Source: Isoetes taiwanensis
Taxonomy: Eukaryota; Streptophyta; Lycopodiopsida; Isoetales; Isoetaceae
Assembly (NCBI GenBank): GCA_021234155.1
Contig: JAJEKV010000003.1
Location: 30,487,166 to 30,551,165, forward strand
DNA length: 64,000 nt
Direction: 5' to 3'
Shown: positions 22,045 through 31,928 of the stretch, one piece after another
Numbering within the stretch: position 1 is the stretch's first letter
How the letters are laid out: every line of letters begins with the position of its first letter
The notes under the pieces: model-generated
Told to the model about the DNA's origin: nothing
Databases searched by the model: none
What the model saw: the letters and a program-made list of their open reading frames with translations, nothing else
Translations under genes and position numbers: made by a program

Positions 22045-22799
22045 CTATGAGTATAAAATTGTACAGTCTTAGAAAACGAAATATTACATTTCCTTTCTTC
22101 ATAATGGTACCCCTCATGCGAAAAAATGCCATCGAAAAATGCAAGGTAGCCCAAATGTAGGAGATCATACTGAAGGGTTCCTGTTATGAATACAAGGAGA
22201 AGTACGAGATGCAGAAAATGGCGATAGAAAAGGAAACGGAAATAGTCTAGCCAAGTCCCAGCGATCCTTCGTTGCATAAGAAATTGCTCGACCATGCCAA
22301 CTTATCCTTTAAAAGAAAATGCTACGGGGACGGGCGCACTCTAAGTGGCTCTCGCATATAACTTTGCTCGTGGCGAAAGCAAGAGACTAAAAATACCATA
22401 AAGTAAGCAACAAGCATTTGACGGTCATCAATTGCTAGACCTGCATGTGAAATACAAGTTATTATCATTAATACAAAAGCAGCAACCTGGAAACATCACA
22501 ATCAGTATCCTTACCTCTGCTCCTTTGGCCAGTACCATCCTTTAAGTGAAGGGGGGAAGCCCCTTTTCTATGATCCTAAAGGCAGATCTGATGAGTCTGG
22601 CACCTATCAGTATAAAGAAACGTTGAAGGGAAAGAACCTACCTTAAAATGAACAGAGCGATTGTCCAGAGTGACTAGATCAGTAAAAAGACTCAGTTTGC
22701 ACTCTCCCTAATCTTGTAACAAAAATCCGTACAATTCTGGCACTTTGACTCCTCATCTCTAGGTATATAAGCATCTAACAAAGCCTCCATCCCCCCCTC

Positions 22800-23320
22800 C
22801 CCCTTGACCATAAACAATCTTTCGTCAGCACAATCATTTAAGTTACCTAGGAATAATCAGGGACAGATTTATGAAAAGAAACAACGTAGAAACTATGAGA
22901 AACAAAGCTCACATTTTCAACAATGTGGTCTAGAAGTAGATCCTACTGATGCTGGCCATATGCATATTCCATGCAAATATAACAAGAGTCTTTGAAAAAA
23001 CTGTAAGAAGACAACAAATAGGAGTTGCTTTCCCCCTGACACATATCTCAACACGGCAATGCATGATGCAATTTTGGGCCCAAGTCGGTGGACCTGAGCT
23101 GTCTGATCACATGCTGGTATCACAGAAAGGCATGGTTCATGAGGAAAACGAAAGAAAAATTGAGGCAAAGCTTTGGGTTGAGGCAAAAAAAAAGCTAATC
23201 CATCCAGCTAAAACTCTTGATGCTTCTAGGATGGTTGGTCCTTCTAGGATGGCGATTGCTCTGCATCACAAAGAAGAGATTAGGAAGGTAATATGCATCT
23301 CACACACATATAGCACTTAA
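22800..23320 (+). other. Possible exon-like open frame in the CACTA interior
   Basis: Frame 22949-23320 includes IGVAFPLTHISTRQCMMQFWAQVGGPELSD...EENERKIEAKLWVEAKKKLIHPAK. Composition is protein-like but I recognise no family. Confidence 0.25.
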
Positions 23321-24427
23321 TATTCAGTTGGATAGTATGCATCACACAGGGTACGTTACAACAGATATTATATGATGTCTATCCGTGCAAATGTGAGTTA
23401 AGAAATTGGATATCATCAAAGTATAACATGAAATGAATGCCCAACTTCTTATATATGATATGAAATGCCTTCCAACAGCACGCAAGAGTTGTTTCTGGAT
23501 CTACCTCAAACTTCACAAGCATAAACAGAAATAGATTAAATAAGCAAAAGCAGGTTACCTATCCATTTTGAAATGTCTCCGGTACTTTCTCGAGCTGGAA
23601 GTATCAAGTTTTCCAAGATCAACAACCTGCATTTATGAAGAGGGGATCTTTTTATTAAAACGATAGATAGACGAGGCATTTCTGGATTGGATAGAAAGTA
23701 GACAATACCGGAAATGAATTTGAATAGGACCTAATTCCCGTTTCTTTCTTTCTTTCACAACATTTTTGAGAAACAGATTCAACAGAGCTATCTGCCATTC
23801 TTGGCATTTTGTAGGCAGGCTTTTGAGGCCGAATTCTTGCTTAAAACTTTTTGCACTAATCACCTCTTAAAAATTGAGACCGAGAGAGATTGAATGCTGC
23901 TTACCGGTAAAATCAATGTGCCACTATGCCTGAATCTTCTGCTCCTTTACCAATCCATATGCGCATAGAATAGCAGAAACAACAAACGGCCGAATGCAGG
24001 AGAGGAATGGCCGTCATAGGGTTAGGTAAAAAAATTAGGGTTAGGGGAAAAAAACACACACACAACAAGAAGTCCTTTTTGGGGGGTTAAATCAAAATAC
24101 CTTTCTTAAGTCGAATACTAGAAGGGAGAAGGGAAGTTTTTAAAATTGTGATAATTTTTCAGATAATAGCTAGCATGTTTGTTTTTAGTCCGTAGTGATC
24201 CATTTTTTTTTTTGCATGTTATTCAATACCGCTTTAGATTTGAACTAGAAAACTAGAGCCATTAACAAGCACTATAAGAAGCAGGCGAGGGTGAAATAAC
24301 AGTTGGATAACATGCACCCCAACTTGATGCACCCGAACTTGGCGGTGGAAGTTGGATTCCATCCCATCTCTACAAATTTTCTAAATAGCATTAGTGGGTA
24401 TAAAAGACATTTGAGATGTATATCTAT

Positions 24428-25035
24428 AGGAAGGAAGGAAAAATTTTTAACGTCCACGGAACCCAATCGGGTTATGGGACCAAGTACATAAGGGACCGAA
24501 GTCCTGGACCGAAGTCCAAACAAGAACATGGGCCGAAGCCCTTAAACCAAAGCACAACGTGAGCTAGAACACAACCATCATGACCCGGATTAAAAACCAC
24601 CTGGGAAAAAACCGTTGCCAGGATGACTATGGCTGCTCACCGATCCAAAAATCCATGCTGTTGCACAAGCAACAAGCATACCTTCATACCTCCAGCAGGC
24701 AAAGCTTCACCAAGCAACTCCGAACCGTAACCTCTTCACAACTGGGTGCTGGAAAACAGACGCCCCCAACGCCAATCGCCCAGACACGCAGGGAAGGCGG
24801 CGCTCAGAAAAACCGCTCAGGGAAATCGCCCATCGGAGGTGCCTCCTCACCCATCCACCAGCCCTGCGCCAAGGCGCCAGCACCCCCAGGTATGCGCGCA
24901 GGCGGACATCCACTCAGGCACACACAGGGGCGCCATCCTTCACTGCCGCTGCTCCAACGCCATCCATCATTGCATCCGCTCGGGCAGGCCTCAGGCAGCG
25001 CCTATAGGGCAGGGCGATGCAACGAAATACTATAG
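24428..25035 (-). mobile_element. LINE 3' end fragment
   Basis: On the plus strand, GGAAGGAAGGAA (24429-24440) is followed by TTTTTAACGTCCACGGA, the same junction as at the LINE fragment at 55518-56340. The LINE therefore lies on the minus strand with a TTCC-repeat tail. Inside are short repeats (ACCGAAGTCC twice) and a GC-rich stretch from 24590 on. The 5' truncation point is not defined; 25035 is where GC content falls. No reverse transcriptase motif is left. Confidence 0.5.
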
Positions 25036-25479
25036 TTCTCCATTTTATTAGTATGCCTATTCCACATAGTCACTTCCTTTCGCATTAACCATGCCTTCAC
25101 GGGAGAGAATAGTTGGCCAGGAAATACCTGACTAGATATTATTTTTTATCAATATTGCCATCAACTATAAATTCCTCTTCTAACATATATCACTCAACAA
25201 CCATTTTCTTGTAGTAGAAAACTCATACGATCTAACCACATGCACACACATCTGGGCTTGTACATACCTAGCAATCCCATTTTATTTGAAGTTCCTTATA
25301 GCTACCAAGAATTATGTCGGTTGCCTATCCAAACTAATTGCCATTATGTAACCTTGGTTCTTTATCCAATACAAGATGAATTTTGAGTTTATGTTCAAGG
25401 AATTGTAATTTAGGCAATAAAAAGAAATTAGATCTTTTGGCTTCTCAAAATTTATGGAGTGACCATCACTAGTTTTAAT

Positions 25480-25610
25480 GAACCACTATAGTATGCACGA
25501 GAACCACTACTAGTCTAATAAACCACTATATCGCTGATAATTTTCGTTAATTTTCGTATCAAAAACCACTATGAGTATTGAAAAACCACTAATGCATGTG
25601 GTTTTCTTCT
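25480..25610. repeat. Subterminal AACCACTA repeats of the CACTA element
   Basis: At least five AACCACTA copies in about 130 bp, plus inverse GTGGTT copies nearer the end. Left-end counterparts (19600-19760) are fewer and degraded. CACTA transposases typically bind such subterminal repeats. Confidence 0.65.
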
Positions 25611-25706
25611 GTCAAGAAAATTTATGCATAAAAAACCATGTATATGGTGGTTTTTAGATAATATGGCACTAGTTAAATACAATAGTTCATTTTTGGGCTC
25701 CTTGTG

Positions 25707-26039
25707 GGAGGACCCTCAAACTTTGGAAGAAGCCATCATGTGGTTCGATGTGATAATCGGCTCTTCGAACGTAGGCAAGAGAGACATAATCAAATCTTTT
25801 CAATCACACATGCGCCTGTAGCCACGCCTTCCCCGGTCTCCTCTGTAGAATCCAGCAGGTCCGGATCTGAGCCTATGCAGATTGATCGGGCAGTTCGAGA
25901 ACTTTTATCTGCCACCGAGAAGAAGCGTCGGAGAGAGGCTAATCTTTGCCTATACTGTGGAGGAGCTGGTCATATTGCTCGTGGATGCCCCGTGAAGCGC
26001 TCAAATCAATTGAAAAACTTCGGGGGCGGGTCCAAGTAG
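25707..26039 (+). pseudogene. Gypsy gag, 3' part with CCHC zinc knuckle
   Basis: It continues the gag broken at 19551. It encodes a Pro/Ser linker (MQIDRAVRELL...) and a CCHC knuckle, CLYCGGAGHIARGC, the nucleocapsid motif that binds element RNA, followed by a stop at 26037. The homologous part of the second gag (29740-29975) loses similarity within this knuckle. Confidence 0.65.
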
Positions 26040-26850
26040 TAGGAGTCTCTCATCGGCTGGCCGCCTTTTCTCAGACTCCTTCTACACTTCTTGACATGTT
26101 TATTCCATCGGATAAGGTCAGCAAGACATTTTTCATCTCTATATTATTGAAATCAGAGGTTGGAAGGTTAAAAGCATTGGTGCAACTTGATTGTGGTGCA
26201 AATGCTTGGTTTATGGATAGTGCATTCGTCAGTAAACATGTCATCCCTAGAAGCTAGGTTGAGCATCCCAGTTCTGTCGATGTGATTGATGGCCGGGAGA
26301 TCTCCTCGGATGCAATCACAGAATGTACTACGCCTCTTCAGATTTTGTTCGAGGGAGTTTCTTGTAGCATTTCCTTCAATCTCATCGCTAGCCCACATGC
26401 GTCTTGGGTCTACCCTGGCTCGAGCTACATAACCCATAGATTGATTGGCGTACTAGATCATTTCGATTTGCTAGTTCTAGCTCTAGTTCCAGTAAATCTG
26501 CACTTCAGGCCTCTGCACCAACATCGACTTCAGTCCGTATAATATCGTGGGCTCCTGATTCCGTCCTTGATGTTCCTGTTTTTGCTCCATGTTCTGATTC
26601 GACTCTTTTCTCTGCTCCAATTTATGTCGCAGATTCTGACCACGCTGTCGATCATGTCCCAGGTCTAGTTTGTTCAAGTTCCTGCTCCAGTTCCAGTTCC
26701 AGTTCTAGCTCCTACTCCTGTAGAGGCTTCCTCATGCCCTAAGTTTCGTATCTCGAAGATTTCACTTTACGAGTTTATTAAATCTGGAAGGCAAGATCCA
26801 AGTTCAGTATTTGCAATCCAGGTTCATCTATCGGCTAGCTCTGCACCAAT
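26040..26850 (+). pseudogene. Gypsy protease and linker remnant
   Basis: One frame gives VGRLKALVQLDCGANAWFMDSAFV, which resembles the retroelement aspartic protease active-site strand, with DCG in place of the usual D-[ST]-G. Surrounding frames contain stops. From 26500 to 26760 the strand is rich in CAG/TCC-type simple sequence encoding alternating Ser/Val/Pro in broken frames. Confidence 0.45.
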
Positions 26851-27678
26851 GAAGTCCGCCCCAATGCTCCCAGATAAATATGGCGACTTCTCTGATATTT
26901 TTGACAAAGTCAAGGCCAGCAAGCTTCCAGAGCATCGTCCATATGATTGTCCTATTGATTTGCAGCCCGACACAATGCCACCATATGGTCCGATATATTG
27001 TCTATCTCCTGCTGAGTTGAAGGTTTTGCGGGATTATATTACTAGCCACTGATTTCGTTCGACATTCCCAGTACCCTGCTGGAGCGCCTATTTTCTTCGC
27101 CTGCTGAAGATGATTCTCTGCGTCTGGTCGTTGATTATTGTGGCCTCAATAAAATCACAGGTGGCCTCAATAAAATCACAATGCCAAATCGTTATCCTCT
27201 TCCTCTAATCCCAGAGTTGTTGGAGCGATTCCAAGGTGCGCGTTATTTTACGAAGATTGATCTTCGAGGTGCCTACAATCTTATCTGGATCCGGGAAGGT
27301 GATGAGTGGAAAACAGCTTTTCGTACTCGGTATGGCCACTTTGAGTACACAGTAATGCTGTTTGGGCTTACCAATGCTCCAGTAATATTCCAGCATATGG
27401 CCAATGATGTCTTCCGGGAGTTCTTAGACACTTTTGTCATCATCTATTTGGATGATATTCTCATTTATTCTAAGACTCTTGAAGAACATGAGAGGCATGT
27501 TCGACAAGTCCTTCAGAAGCTTCGTGAGCACGGATTATATGCCAAACGTGAGAAGTGTCAGTTCGAACAGGATAATGTGGAGTTCCTTGATTATCATATC
27601 ATTCCACATGGTATGGATTCTAAAAAGGTTAGCACTGTTCTAGAGTGGCAAACACCTTCATCCGTTTTAGATGTTTAG
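26849..27678 (+). pseudogene. Gypsy reverse transcriptase
   Basis: 26849-27052 encodes the segment before RT (LPEHRPYDCPIDLQPDTMPPYGPIYCLSPAELKVLRDYI). After a disrupted stretch, 27181-27678 encodes RT motifs: MPNRYPLPLIPELLERFQGARYFTKIDLRGAYNLIWI, WKTAFRTRYGHFEYTVMLFGLTNAPVIFQ, and the catalytic YLDD at 27445-27456. The PYPLP/FTKIDLRGAY pattern is diagnostic of Ty3/gypsy. A 21-bp direct duplication (GTGGCCTCAATAAAATCACA, 27140-27181) inserts seven codons just before the RT core. Confidence 0.8.
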
Positions 27679-28007
27679 TGTTTACTTGGGTTTTCCAATT
27701 TCTATGGGCATTTTATTCCGGATTTATTCGGAGATTTCCCTTCCTTTAACACGTCTCACGGTTAAGGACGTGCCATTTGAATGGAGCGTGGAAGCGGAAT
27801 CTGCTTTTGTTACTTTGAAGCATGCTTTTGTTCTTGCTCATGGAGATCGTTTGCGGCCATAAGTTGTCGAAGCAGATGCTTCTGATTTTGCCCTTTGTGG
27901 TATCCTGCCACAGGAGGAGGATAACCATGAATTGCATCCAGTCGCCTATCACTCGCGGAAGTTTCAGGCTGCTGAAATCAATTATACCATTTATGACAAG
28001 GAGTTGT
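27671..28007 (+). pseudogene. Gypsy RNase H, truncated at the LTR
   Basis: Frames carry LPLTRLTVKDVPFEWSVEAESAFVTLKHAF and [18 protein letters not shown]...[25 protein letters not shown], the RNase H domain of gypsy elements, with a TAA interrupting at about 27860. The domain is cut after YDKELLAMK where the second LTR starts. Integrase is absent. Confidence 0.7.
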
Positions 28008-29105
28008 TGGCAATGAAATGGCAAGATCCTAAACCTGGATTCAGAGTAGCTGCTTTGTAAGCTGGCTCATGCCAGTGATAAAACTACAACTGCTTCATCC
28101 GCTGATAAAACCACAACTGCGTTCAGAAGAACCTTGCTTCAGGATGATTTTCTGTCAGCTTCATAGATCAAGGCGATGCATTACGAGCTTCTATAGCCCT
28201 GGATATTTTCATAGAGAAAAAGGCAAATGACAATTTTTCTTGAGGCAGACAAGGCAAGCAAAGGAAGTGGCGCCGCTCTGCAAAATATGGACACTATTAT
28301 ATGATATAATTTTAAGGAAAAATGCAGTAATATCAACCTTTCGATCATTACTTGAATAATTATGCTAGCATGCCAAGAAATATAATGTGGTAAATTACCC
28401 TTACTAAACTTGATGGACTAAGCATTATTACATATCATATATACTTACACTACTATAGATGCCAACTATGTTTCGTTGCAATGTAAATAAGGTATGTACG
28501 CACAGGTCAAGAGAACCTTACCCTGGATTTGATGATCATCGCCCCAAAAAAACCTTGTTCTGGGGAATCCCTCGCTTGTTCCCCATGGAGCCCATTCTCT
28601 CCCTCTGTGATGACCACACGGATATTCGTATCATACGAACATTATACTCGTATGTACGAAAGATGGTCGTCACACGTATGCAAAAAGATTGTTCTATAAG
28701 ATCGGGTTTGATCTTTACCAAGTGCACTACCAATATTTGTTAAAGAGTCTTTTTCATATGCGGCGTTGTTTCCAGGAGGTTCTAGAATATTCTAGAACCT
28801 ACATCCATGTGCGACACTTGGCATGATCTCATCCATTGGAGTGGCGCGATCCTGACCGTTGGCCTAGATATATAAGGAGGCACCTCCTTCTTGTCGAATC
28901 ATTCCGGTTCAACACCAGTCTTGAGCCTTCTAGGCATCTGTCTTGTGTTCTTGCTTGCCTTTGGACCATTGTACTCTTGATTCATGTTCATATATTAGAT
29001 TCTTTGCCGATCTTGGCATATTTCTTCTGTATTTCTTGCGTATTTTTCAGGTATTTTCCTTGTTTTCGTGTAGGTTCATGATATTTTGAACCGGAATCCC
29101 TTACC
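28008..29105 (+). repeat. Gypsy LTR, second copy (3' boundary approximate)
   Basis: Homologous to 17688-18965 but lacking the 95-bp internal duplication and most of the tRNA-like segment, and with an extra ...TAGGTTCATGATATTTTGAACC stretch near 29070. It retains the same heat-shock element (28778-28799) and TATA box (28869-28875). Confidence 0.65.
28778..28799. promoter_or_regulatory. Perfect four-unit heat-shock element in LTR 2
   Basis: Identical in sequence to 18656-18677 and at the same distance from the TATA box (28869-28875), although the surrounding LTR sequence has diverged by substitutions. Confidence 0.7.
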
Positions 29106-29164
29106 GGTTCTTGCCTGCTCTAATCCTAAGCATTTTTTTGCTCGTATTTGATGATTTTATATCT

Positions 29165-29975
29165 ATGGAGGAGGTTTCAACTTTATTACAGCAGGTCCAG
29201 CAACTTGTTCAAGTATGCCAGCAGTTGCAATTGGACAACAAAGAATTTAAGGAACGTTTTGCTTCACATGAATCTGCCTTAAGCTCTGGATTGAGGCTAT
29301 CAGAGCCTAAGATTAGCCTGTCAGAGAAGTTTGACGGCACTCGGTGCAAGCTCCGTAGTTTTTTAAATTAGATCAAGCTTATGATCCAGCTCATCCTCAT
29401 AGATATCCCACGGCCTAGAAACAAGTTGGGCTGATTGGTTCTCTCCTCATAGGGCCAGCTCTAAGTTGGTTTGCTCCTTTAGTGGAGAAAGGAGCCCCAG
29501 AATTGCAAGATTTTGCTGCTTTCACTGCAGAGCTCGAGGCATGCTTTGGAGACACTGACACCGATCGTCAGCATACAGTAGTCACGAAACTTTATAATAT
29601 AAGGCAAGGCTCTCGTCCAGCTTCAATATATGCTTCAAAATTTCGTCAAATTGCGGTAGATACTGCCTGGGATGATGTTGCACTTTGAGATTGTTTCCGA
29701 AGGGGGTTATGTGAGTATGTCAAAGATATGCTGTTGTCTATGGAGGACCCTCAAACTTAACGTAGGCAAGAGAGACATAGTCAAGTCCTTTCAATCACAC
29801 AAGCACCTGTAGCTACGCCTTCCCCGGTCTCATCTGTAGAATTCAGCAGGTCCGGACCTGAGCTTATGCAGATTGATCGGGCAGTTCGAGAACCTTTATC
29901 TGCCGCCGAAAAAACAAACCGATCAAGCGTGCCATGCGACAAAACAATCTCTTCAAATAGAGGGGCTGGTCATGC
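29165..29975 (+). pseudogene. Second, partial gypsy gag
   Basis: The start (MEEVSTLLQQVQQLVQVCQQLQLDN, ERFASHESALSSG) is open to 29371, where a stop occurs. 29482-29688 gives ELQDFAAFTAELEACFGDTDTDRQHTVVTKLYNIRQGSRPASIYASKFRQIAVDTAWDDVAL, a retrotransposon gag capsid-like segment. After a 16-bp gap relative to copy 1, similarity continues through the Pro/Ser linker and fades within the zinc knuckle at about 29970. Confidence 0.65.
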
Positions 29976-30044
29976 GTGCCACAAGATAATTACATTAAAC
30001 CATGAAATTAAAAAGGGGGGATGGGGAGGGGGAATGGTAGAGGG

Positions 30045-30235
30045 AGCATTCAAAGAATGAGAATAAGGTACTACTGAGAGAGATGAGAAACTGCCGATGA
30101 GATGTTGTTGAAGAACTTTGCCTTAAGTTTCGATCTCCCAGATGAAACAAAGGCCCAGAAAATGCATACATGCGAGACATGCATGCTCGTCCATTCTAGA
30201 ATCCAGATCTGATGGCTCGGGTCGATGGCATTAAA
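30045..30235 (-). repeat. Third copy of the 11-kb dispersed repeat, reverse orientation
   Basis: The complement carries CTAGAATGGACGAGCATGCAT, an ACATCTCATCGGC stretch and a CTCTCAGTAGTACC tail, matching the two copies at 11083-11635 with moderate divergence. Confidence 0.55.
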
Positions 30236-30299
30236 CATGCTCAATCTTCTTCGGTCAACATGCTTTACTAATTTCTCAAGTCATAAAGCATAGCTAGAT

Positions 30300-31928
30300 T
30301 GTGACGCTCCCTGAACATATACGGCGCTCCGGACGTATACATACAGGGACTTCCCCCTCCCATGGCAATTAGCTCACCATGAGCAGGGCCCTCCGTCTAA
30401 CTCGGACCATCCATAGAAAGATGCCCGAATGAAGGACACGGAGGTGTCATTCGGCCCACGCCTTCAATGGGACTCCTAAGTCGCGGAAGCGTGAATACAT
30501 GTTAGTACACAGCATAAATCATACATATATAACCACCACGAAGGGTGGCACATCCATCCAAGTACTAACGGCAAAGAAGATGCATCTAGTCCTAAGGAAA
30601 ACACCCCAAACCTCGGGTTCTACCCCGGCTCAGACTCCTGTGAGGATGGACTGACGGCTCGGTCTCAAGAGATCAGCAGACAGAGGTATAACCTGGCATT
30701 GGCTGGCATAGAACAGTGGCTAGGGTTGTCCACTCCATCCGCCCCTCCTGTGCACACTTTGCAGATGAGTTGAATCAAGCTATGGCGCCATTGTAGCCTT
30801 CCGGAGACGCAATCCCAAGGAATCACCCTTCGGAACTACTCCGGGTTACATCTCCCCAGTCCGATGAGGCAGGTCATAGAAGTGTCCCTTCCCAGAGTCG
30901 CAGTGAATCCATGGGTGAGCTAGAGAATACGTGCCGCATCAGCGACCCCCGCATCCCTACCCGACCTACTCCCCTAACTTTATCTTCAAAGTACAGGATG
31001 ATCACACCACTGTACCTAGTGAGTGTCAGACCCATACCCGGCCCTCTACGTGACCGGCTATTAGGCCTAGCTCACTGAAGAAGTTCCCGTAGCCTTTTAT
31101 GCTCAGGCGAGACCCCACCCCACACTTCATCACTACGGCCCCTTGTCTGGTGCTTCAATGATGCCATAGATTCCACAGCTCGGTGGGATCTTGTACATAG
31201 GCCGCATCTAATGGGAATAATATAGGGCTCTATCTAGGAGCATACTACAATACATGGGCTCAGAGGTCTCTACCCCCCGTAATCCCCCATCTCTGGAGTG
31301 CTAACTAAGCAAAGAACTACTAAACCATCAACCAAAGCACATACAGAGACTAGAGATAAGAATACTCACTATATCAATCAAGGGTTAGCCTAACAGGTAA
31401 ACCACAGAGAAAAATAGAGAGAGAACACACCACAGAGAGGCGCTACACTATAGATCACCAAAGAAGCCTAACAGAGGCGCTAACCTACTAGAATCACAAC
31501 TAAGCTAACTATGTACTAACCGGAACCATAGCTAGCTTCACTATCCCTTTGGGTCGCCATCCTTCTGGCTGGAACAGGGTCGAACAGCATCTCAGGGTTG
31601 GGCAGCATCTCCTCCTCCATCTCCAATTGCCCCAAATCGAATTGGGGCAAATTGGGGTGCAATCCCCCAATTTGGGTGTCCCAAATTGGAAACTCTGCCT
31701 TGCCCAATCGATTTGGGCCAGGTGGCATGCTAATCATTATCTACTTTAATAACTAAACCCCTTTAATTATCTAATTTCGAATTAGGGTTAAGTTTAGGTT
31801 TTCACTTTAATAATTAATGGTTAACATAGCTAACCTTAACTTAAGAATAATTAATGTACCATTAATTATTCATAGTGATGTGTCATGTATTTATACCCAA
31901 AAGGCATATAAATACGTGGAACGTCACA
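30300..31928 (-). repeat. LTR of a second gypsy-type element (minus strand)
   Basis: The 1629-bp block runs from TGTGACG (30300) to CGTCACA (31928), the TG...CA inverted ends of an LTR. Immediately right, the plus strand is TTCTCCCCACCTT, i.e. a polypurine tract AAGGTGGGGAGAA on the minus strand, preceded by codons resembling a pol terminus (AEDRIISKVGRM). This makes it the 3' LTR of a minus-strand element. A minus-strand TATAAATA lies at 31888-31895. No second LTR copy is visible in the window. Confidence 0.65.

Larger units (their letters stand above)
19552..25706. mobile_element. CACTA-like (CMC/EnSpm) DNA transposon, 6.15 kb, in gypsy gag
   Basis: Ends are CACAAGGCCCCCAAAAA (plus strand, left) and CACAAGGAGCCCAAAAA (complement of the right end), and the similarity continues past them as GAACYATT. 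The flanking GGA (19549-19551 and 25707-25709) is a 3-bp target duplication: the undisturbed gag copy at 29740 reads TGGAGGACCC with one GGA. CAC... ends plus a 3-bp duplication define the superfamily. Subterminal AACCACTA repeats, dense at 25480-25610, fit. No transposase with recognisable motifs was found inside, only gene fragments and secondary insertions, so it is probably non-autonomous. Confidence 0.75.
17688..29975 (+). mobile_element. Ty3/gypsy-like element: LTR, gag, pol remnant, LTR, partial gag
   Basis: A long direct repeat begins TGGCAATGAAATGGCAAGATCC at 17688 and at 28008 and runs through the LTR into gag in both copies. Between lie gag (interrupted by a CACTA element), a protease remnant, reverse transcriptase and the start of RNase H. 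Integrase is missing: RNase H stops at ...YDKELLAMK exactly where the second LTR begins. After the second LTR a second gag runs to about 29975. Flanks ATAATTA (17681-17687) and ATAATTA (29986-29992) may be the target duplication. Non-autonomous as it stands, with multiple frameshifts. Confidence 0.7.

Noticed and set aside
24580-25051. Plus-strand Pro/Ala/Arg-rich frames in the GC-rich patch
   Set aside because: Overlapping frames on both strands are open, as expected from GC-rich LINE-derived sequence lying antisense. No domain was found.
30300-31928. Solo LTR
   Set aside because: A polypurine tract and pol-like terminal codons directly adjoin the right edge, so internal sequence is present.
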